DNA of 25,251 nucleotides from Myxococcales bacterium (GTDB lineage: Bacteria > Myxococcota > Polyangia > HGW-17 > SLPX01). This document shows, piece after piece, positions 20,877 to 25,251 of the stretch. Where the stretch lies: the NCBI GenBank assembly GCA_007131745.1, contig SLPX01000298.1, positions 1-25,251 of the forward strand. Direction: 5' to 3'. Under the pieces are notes generated by a model. The model made no database searches, was not told where the DNA came from, and saw only the letters and a program-made list of their open reading frames with translations. The stretch's first letter is position 1. The number at the start of each line of letters is the position of its first letter. A program made the translations under genes and the position numbers.

Positions 20877-22202
20877 ATGAACGAAAAAAAACAGGTTTTG
20901 ATTCTTGGCGCAGGGTTGGTAACCAAGCCCGGGGTGCGATACCTCGCGGAACACGGATTCAAGGTTACCATTGCAAGCCGCACCGTAAGCAAGGCGATGG
21001 CCTTGATAGAAGGACTTGAGGATTGCAATGCAAGGGAGTTCAGGATCAACGACACAAACGCCTTGAACAAACTGGTCAAAGAACACGACCTGACCATCAG
21101 CCTGCTCCCGGCGGCCCACCATGTTGAAGTGGCAAAAGCCTGTCTCGCGAACAACAAGCCTATGGTTACAACATCATATGTCAAACCGGAAATGCAGGCC
21201 CTGGATGCAGAAGCCTCTCAAAAGGGACTTCTTCTTTTGAACGAGATCGGGCTGGACCCCGGTATAGATCATATGTCCGCCATGAAGATAATCCATGACG
21301 TATCCGAAAGGGGCGGAAAGATCTTGAGCTTCAAATCCTACTGCGGAGGTCTTCCCGCTCCCGACGCCCGGACAACTCCATGGGGATACAAGTTTTCCTG
21401 GAGTCCCAGGGGCGTCGTGCTGGCAGGCACGAACGCTGCAAAGTATCTTGAAAAAGGAAAAACGATCGATATTCCCGGACCGGAATTATTTTCACACCAC
21501 TGGAAAGTTGAAGTTCCTGAATGCGCTGTATTTGAAGCTTATCTTAACCGTGACTCCATTCCATACAGGGAATCCTACGGCCTCCACGATGTGACGGATA
21601 TGCTGCGAGGCACTCTACGTTATCCGGGCTGGTGTGACACTTGGAAAAAAATGGTCGACCTTGGACTCCTTTCCTTGAAAGAAGAATCCAACCTCTCGAA
21701 AATGACTTACAGGCAATTAATGGCCGATCTGGCCGGAGGCTCGGATCCTGCAAGTTGTGAAGACGCGGTGGCCGAACATCTTGGAATATCAAAAGACAGT
21801 GAGCCGATGAATCGATGGCGATGGCTGGGCCTCTTCTCGGACGAACAGGTTCCGGACGAGCCGACGCGTCTGGACGTTCTTTCACACCGTTTGTTGGAAA
21901 AGCTCAAATACGGTCCTGGAGAACGGGACATGATCGTTTTGCACCACGAGTTTACAGCGGATTTCGCAGGCAAGAAAAAGCATATCACATCGACCCTGGT
22001 CGACTACGGAAACCCCGACGGCGATTCCGCGATGTCACGCACAGTAAGCCTTCCCGCCGCGATTGGAACACGTCTGTTGCTGGAAGGTTCCCTGAAAGCG
22101 ACCGGAGTCCGGATTCCGGTGGATAAGGAGATATACATTCCAGTACTTGATGAACTGGAAAAACTTGGAATTCATTGTAAAGAAACGGAAAAAGACATCT
22201 GA
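20877..22202 (+). CDS. Saccharopine dehydrogenase/reductase family protein (Lys9-like)
   Basis: A 441-residue NAD(P)-dependent enzyme. The Rossmann start QVLILGAGLVTKPGVRYLAE (glycine motif 11-19), the ASRTVSKA segment after strand 2, NEIGLDPGIDHM (122-133) and LSFKSYCGGLPAPDARTTPW match saccharopine dehydrogenase (glutamate-forming)/saccharopine reductase. That enzyme interconverts saccharopine with aminoadipate semialdehyde plus glutamate in lysine metabolism. Length and domain order are those of the single-function LYS9 type rather than the fused AASS type. No lysine:2-oxoglutarate reductase partner is adjacent, so direction (degradation or synthesis) is open. AAGGAG lies 7 bases before the ATG. 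The gene ends 4 bp from the convergent pgeF gene. Confidence 0.9.
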   Translation: MNEKKQVLILGAGLVTKPGVRYLAEHGFKVTIASRTVSKAMALIEGLEDCNAREFRINDTNALNKLVKEHDLTISLLPAAHHVEVAKACLANNKPMVTTSYVKPEMQALDAEASQKGLLLLNEIGLDPGIDHMSAMKIIHDVSERGGKILSFKSYCGGLPAPDARTTPWGYKFSWSPRGVVLAGTNAAKYLEKGKTIDIPGPELFSHHWKVEVPECAVFEAYLNRDSIPYRESYGLHDVTDMLRGTLRYPGWCDTWKKMVDLGLLSLKEESNLSKMTYRQLMADLAGGSDPASCEDAVAEHLGISKDSEPMNRWRWLGLFSDEQVPDEPTRLDVLSHRLLEKLKYGPGERDMIVLHHEFTADFAGKKKHITSTLVDYGNPDGDSAMSRTVSLPAAIGTRLLLEGSLKATGVRIPVDKEIYIPVLDELEKLGIHCKETEKDI

Positions 22203-22206
22203 CGGA

Positions 22207-22992
22207 TCAAAGCTTCAAACCGATAAAAGACATGTGTTGACCGATAGGGCTTCCGTCCCGCCGATAGCTGAAATAACTTTCCGGCCGACAAAAAGTGCAT
22301 CCTCCCACCACCTCAATGTTTTCCCTAATCACCCCTGAATCCTCCAATGTCCGGTATATGACCTTACAAAGATCAATATGAGGCCTTCCTCGTTGCCCGG
22401 TCGAGGAAAACCCCTCCAGTGAAGGAAATGCTTCCTGAAATTTCATTTCCACATCCCGGCCGACTTCGAAACAACAAACCCCGATCGAAGGACCCGCGGC
22501 TACTTTCATGTGTGCCGGATTGCTGCCGTAACTTTCTTTCAAAGCAACGACGGCTGAAGCCGCCACGCGGGCGAGGGTTCCCCTCCACCCCGAATGAACC
22601 GCGGCAACGCAAGGCGCGACAGGATCATAAATCAACAAAGGCACGCAATCCGCAGTAATGACACCGCAGACATCACCGGGGGTTCCGGAAATTAAAAAAT
22701 CTCCGGCTGTTCTTATGGAAACTTCCGGCGGATACCGCTCGGTGGATACCCCGTTGGAGCCATGAACCTGTTTTACCAGAAAAAGTCTTTTCCGGTCATA
22801 TCCCTCCTTCCGGGCGAGCAGGTCGTGGTTTTCGTCAGCACCAAAACCTTCTTCTTTCCATTTCCAGGAACAATTCAGTTCAGCGAACACACCCGTCCCG
22901 TACCCCCCTTTTCGAGTGCAGAACCCGGCCCACAAAGCGCTGTTCCTCCACCACGAAGGCCTCAGTATTTCAGGTTCAGGTGTCTCCATCAT
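22207..22992 (-). CDS. pgeF: Peptidoglycan editing factor / laccase-domain (YfiH-type) protein
   Basis: A 261-residue member of the multicopper-oxidase-like DUF152/YfiH family. The conserved metal-ligand set is complete: VKQVHG (His77), ITADCVPLL (Cys116) and AAVHSGWRGT (His133), with GGCTFCRPESYFSYRRDG near the end. Described members act as purine nucleoside phosphorylase/deaminase-like zinc enzymes, and E. coli PgeF edits peptidoglycan precursors. The start at 22992 overlaps the rluD stop as ATGA, indicating translational coupling; a start at 23058 would overlap rluD by 70 bp and adds no family sequence. The rluD-pgeF order is common in proteobacteria. Third gene of an apparent operon with the small protein and rluD. 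Confidence 0.92.
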   Translation of the reverse strand: MMETPEPEILRPSWWRNSALWAGFCTRKGGYGTGVFAELNCSWKWKEEGFGADENHDLLARKEGYDRKRLFLVKQVHGSNGVSTERYPPEVSIRTAGDFLISGTPGDVCGVITADCVPLLIYDPVAPCVAAVHSGWRGTLARVAASAVVALKESYGSNPAHMKVAAGPSIGVCCFEVGRDVEMKFQEAFPSLEGFSSTGQRGRPHIDLCKVIYRTLEDSGVIRENIEVVGGCTFCRPESYFSYRRDGSPIGQHMSFIGLKL

Positions 22993-24035
22993 TTTTTTCC
23001 AGGCACCATGATCTGCCACTCCCCTCTTAAATCCGGGGGCCACCCCGATAAGGGCCATGAGCCCCCAAGGGATTCGAATACTCTTTTCATGTCCTCAGGC
23101 ATTTCAGATATCCACAACATCTTATCACCGGTTGCGGGATGCTTGAACCCCAAAATAGCCGCGTGAAGAGCCTGTCTTCCCAACTGTTTCGCAACATCTC
23201 GTACATTCCGCCCCCTCGGTGGATTGCCGTACACGGAATCTCCCAAAAGCGAATGACCTTTTTCTGAAAAATGCACCCGGACTTGGTGAGTCCGCCCAGT
23301 CCTTAATAGTGCTTCAACCAAACAAGCTCCATTGATTCTCTGTATCACACGGTAATGAGTCTCAGCCAGCCTCTCCACCAAGGTTCCTTCCTCTCGTGCA
23401 ACTTGTTCGGCAACCGTGTTTCGGGTCGTGAACTTCTTGCGGTTTCGTGGATGCCGTTTGTGGCCTGTAATAAAACGTCCGCTGTCCGCCTCAATGTTTC
23501 CAGCAACAATTGCCAGGTATCTTCTCTCAACCGAGTGTTCCTTGAACTGGTTTGAAAGGCTAAGATGCGATCCATCCGTTTTCGCAACCACCAGCAAACC
23601 GCTGGTATCCTTGTCTAAACGATGGACAATACCGGGACGCTTGACGCCCCCTATTCCTGAAAGTCCCCGGCAATGGTAAAGAACCGCATTCACAAGGGTT
23701 CCCGATGAGTGCCCGGGCGCGGGATGAACAACCATTCCAGGTCTTTTATCGATCACCGCCAGATACTCATCTTCATGGACGATATTCAAAGGCAGCTGCT
23801 CCGGAACCGGAATCGCATCCTTGACGGGCGGAACCTTGTAGATAATCCGGTCGCCGTCCCGCAACAAAAGCGATGGCTTAGCAATCCTACCCTCCACGAT
23901 CACCGCGCCTTCCGCCACATGCCTGTTCGCCTGTGAACGACTCAACCCCTCAACTTTTTCGCACAAAAAAAGATCCAGCCGCTGCCCTTCCTCGTCGGAT
24001 CGGACGACAAAAACCAAACTCCCTTGATCATTCAT
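22989..24035 (-). CDS. rluD: RluD-family 23S rRNA pseudouridine synthase
   Basis: A 348-residue RNA-modifying enzyme. An N-terminal S4 RNA-binding domain (about residues 13-68, GQRLDLFLCEKVEGLSRSQA) precedes the catalytic domain. The catalytic motif is VHRLDKDTSGLLVVAKT (Asp141), followed by ERRYLAIV, LLRTGRTHQVRVHF and DSVYGNP. The RluD type modifies uridines in the helix 69 loop of 23S rRNA; RluC-like specificity cannot be wholly excluded, but length and the pgeF neighbour favour RluD. The ribosome binding site is weak. It follows the 88-residue protein gene after 61 bp and overlaps pgeF by 4 bp. Confidence 0.93.
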   Translation of the reverse strand: MNDQGSLVFVVRSDEEGQRLDLFLCEKVEGLSRSQANRHVAEGAVIVEGRIAKPSLLLRDGDRIIYKVPPVKDAIPVPEQLPLNIVHEDEYLAVIDKRPGMVVHPAPGHSSGTLVNAVLYHCRGLSGIGGVKRPGIVHRLDKDTSGLLVVAKTDGSHLSLSNQFKEHSVERRYLAIVAGNIEADSGRFITGHKRHPRNRKKFTTRNTVAEQVAREEGTLVERLAETHYRVIQRINGACLVEALLRTGRTHQVRVHFSEKGHSLLGDSVYGNPPRGRNVRDVAKQLGRQALHAAILGFKHPATGDKMLWISEMPEDMKRVFESLGGSWPLSGWPPDLRGEWQIMVPGKK

Positions 24036-24096
24036 CGCTTGAAAAGACCCGGTTCTCTATAAAACTCCCCGCACCCTTAATCACTTCCCCACCACT

Positions 24097-24363
24097 CTAC
24101 CAGATGTCCGAATCCACATAAGCCATGGCGACCAGCAACTTGTCAACCAGGGCCATGTCGTACAAATTGTAATTCTCCAATATCTCCGGGGTTACACGGC
24201 TTTCATAGTGCTCGCGGCCTTCCTGAATCTTCTCTTCCAATGCCTCGAACAAATTGTCTTGCCTTATAGCTACTTCGACCTCGTCTCTGTTGTAGAGCAG
24301 AATATCGGAAGCAATCGTCCTCGCCAGGTTCCGCGCTCGTCTCGGTTTATCGTATTTCAACAT
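24097..24363 (-). CDS. Small conserved-looking protein of unknown function
   Basis: An 88-residue, highly charged, probably all-helical cytosolic protein. It begins MLKYDKPRRARNLARTIAS, continues with DILLYNRDEVEVAIRQDNLF and a long Glu/Lys helix, and ends in AMAYVDSDIW. No signal, membrane segment or catalytic motif is visible. The start at 24363 is well supported by AGGAGGAG 6-7 bases upstream and by promoter boxes at 24401-24429. It leads the rluD-pgeF transcription unit, so a link to ribosome or envelope maintenance is possible but not demonstrated. I recall similar small proteins in deltaproteobacteria but cannot name the family. Confidence 0.75.
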   Translation of the reverse strand: MLKYDKPRRARNLARTIASDILLYNRDEVEVAIRQDNLFEALEEKIQEGREHYESRVTPEILENYNLYDMALVDKLLVAMAYVDSDIW

Positions 24364-24400
24364 CGGATTCTCCTCCTGTACGCCGGAGCGTTCATGGTAT

Positions 24401-24429
24401 ACTCTAAAACGGTCGGACGCAAAGGTCAA
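24401..24429 (-). promoter_or_regulatory. Sigma70-like promoter of the small protein-rluD-pgeF unit
   Basis: On the minus strand TTGACC (24429-24424) and TAGAGT (24406-24401) are separated by 17 bases (five and four of six consensus bases). Predicted start is near 24394, 31 bases before the ATG at 24363. This indicates the unit need not depend on ddl transcription. Confidence 0.5.
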
Positions 24430-24491
24430 TTTCAGCGGCCTCGATTTACGAGCGCTGCCCGGAACTTAATATCATCAATGTAGTAGAATGA

Positions 24492-25251
24492 TCAGTGAGC
24501 GTTCGCATGTTCCCGGCCGGGAGTGACAAGGTCGACAAAATCATCAACACGGAACCGTTCTGAAACCGAATCGGACAAACCGGAATTCAGGGATGCTTCA
24601 TCAAGAATCGCCTCTACCAGATCGGAAAATGGAATTTCTCTATAATGAGCTATTTTGGGAATCATGCAGTTCGATGCCAACCCGGGAAGGGAGTTGACTT
24701 CCAGGATAAACTCATTGCCGTCGTTCGAAACCATCATATCCACTCTGGTGACACCTTTGCAACCCAACGCCCTGTGAGCCATGAACGCCTGTCTCATGAC
24801 ACCCTGGTAGCGGCCGGGAGAAAGCCTCGCAGGAAGATGGTACTCAACAGCTTCGGAAGTATACTTTGAACGATAATCGAAAATCCCTTTTCGGGAAACG
24901 ATTTCCATGGCTGCAAGAGAACTCTTGCCCAAAACTCCCACGGTTATTTCCATTCCTTTAACGTAACGTTCAACAATAATTCTAGTATCGAAATGAAGCG
25001 TTTCTTCACATGCTGATTCCAGTTCGGCAACGGAATGAACCTTTTTAACTCCTATGCTCGAACCTTGCCCGACCGGCTTTACCACGCACGGAAAACCGAA
25101 ATGCCCGTGTACACTCTGCAACCTGTCCAAAGCGCTGTGGTCGATTACGTAGCCGGGAGGGGTGGGCAGATTGTTCAATCTCAATATCTCTTTCATCCTG
25201 GCCTTATCCATTGCCAAAGCAGAAGCCAAAACACCTGAACCTGTATACGGA
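24492..25251 (-). CDS. ddl: D-alanine--D-alanine ligase (5' end outside window)
   Basis: The C-terminal ~253 residues of an ATP-grasp ligase that joins two D-alanines for peptidoglycan precursors. The frame is open to the window edge and begins with PYTGSGVLASALAMDK, a hallmark of Ddl. Further motifs are FPCVVKPVGQGSSIGVKKV (ATP-binding loop), IIVERYVKGMEITVGVLG, KYTSEAVEYHLPA and NEFILEVNSLPGL (metal ligands). About 80-110 N-terminal residues are missing beyond the window. The last ~40 residues form an unremarkable tail. It ends 128 bp before the small-protein gene, in which a separate promoter is found. Confidence 0.95.
   Translation of the reverse strand, partial: PYTGSGVLASALAMDKARMKEILRLNNLPTPPGYVIDHSALDRLQSVHGHFGFPCVVKPVGQGSSIGVKKVHSVAELESACEETLHFDTRIIVERYVKGMEITVGVLGKSSLAAMEIVSRKGIFDYRSKYTSEAVEYHLPARLSPGRYQGVMRQAFMAHRALGCKGVTRVDMMVSNDGNEFILEVNSLPGLASNCMIPKIAHYREIPFSDLVEAILDEASLNSGLSDSVSERFRVDDFVDLVTPGREHANAH

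Noticed and set aside
22993..23058. Longer pgeF start at 23058
   Set aside because: It would overlap rluD by 70 bp; the ATGA overlap at 22989-22992 is the usual coupled arrangement and all family motifs are retained.

Overview
The window looks like chromosome of a Gram-negative bacterium from a deltaproteobacterial or Myxococcota-like lineage. The evidence is a VIT-vWA protein ending in an AgmX/PglI-type domain, a Roadblock/LC7 protein, a TPR protein with an acidic proline-rich tail, several lipoproteins and a GC content of roughly one half. No rRNA, tRNA, CRISPR array, transposase or integrase was seen. The lineage is an inference from gene content.

Layout. 1-1638 (+): the end of a membrane protein, a parvulin-type foldase lipoprotein and an overlapping Roadblock/LC7 protein. 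1643-3398 (-): cyclodeaminase and glutamate formimidoyltransferase, a folate-linked formimino-transfer pair. 3618-4493 (+): a TPR protein and a 2[4Fe-4S] ferredoxin, each behind a good sigma70-like promoter. 4557-8168 (-): the condensin SMC. 8544-9902 (+): a secreted extensin/M15-like peptidase. 10163-11550: two divergently oriented toxin-antitoxin modules of the same family pair. 11620-13647 (-): transketolase. 13765-19679 (-): a four-gene cluster with a strong candidate promoter at its head (MBL-fold lipoprotein, DHH-like phosphoesterase, membrane M48 protease, VIT-vWA-AgmX protein). 19918-22202 (+): a methyltransferase with a lipoprotein signal and a saccharopine dehydrogenase-family enzyme. 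22207-25251 (-): pgeF, rluD and a small conserved-looking protein, with the 3' part of ddl upstream.

The most striking structure is at 10814-11770. The last ~150 bp of tkt occur twice as direct repeats 803 bp apart, and the second toxin-antitoxin module sits between them. The copies differ in codon-clustered ways (Ile/Leu, Pro/Ser), as diverged alleles of the same gene would. This resembles a small island inserted at the 3' end of tkt that left the target gene intact, with a second toxin-antitoxin module just beyond the repeat. No recombinase is present, so the mechanism is open.

Other points of interest are a DHH-family protein whose motifs appear in circularly permuted order, a SAM-methyltransferase domain behind a lipobox, the VIT-vWA-AgmX architecture next to a membrane protease, and two adjacent palindromes upstream of the saccharopine dehydrogenase gene. 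Intergenic 9903-10162 (260 bp) showed nothing convincing.
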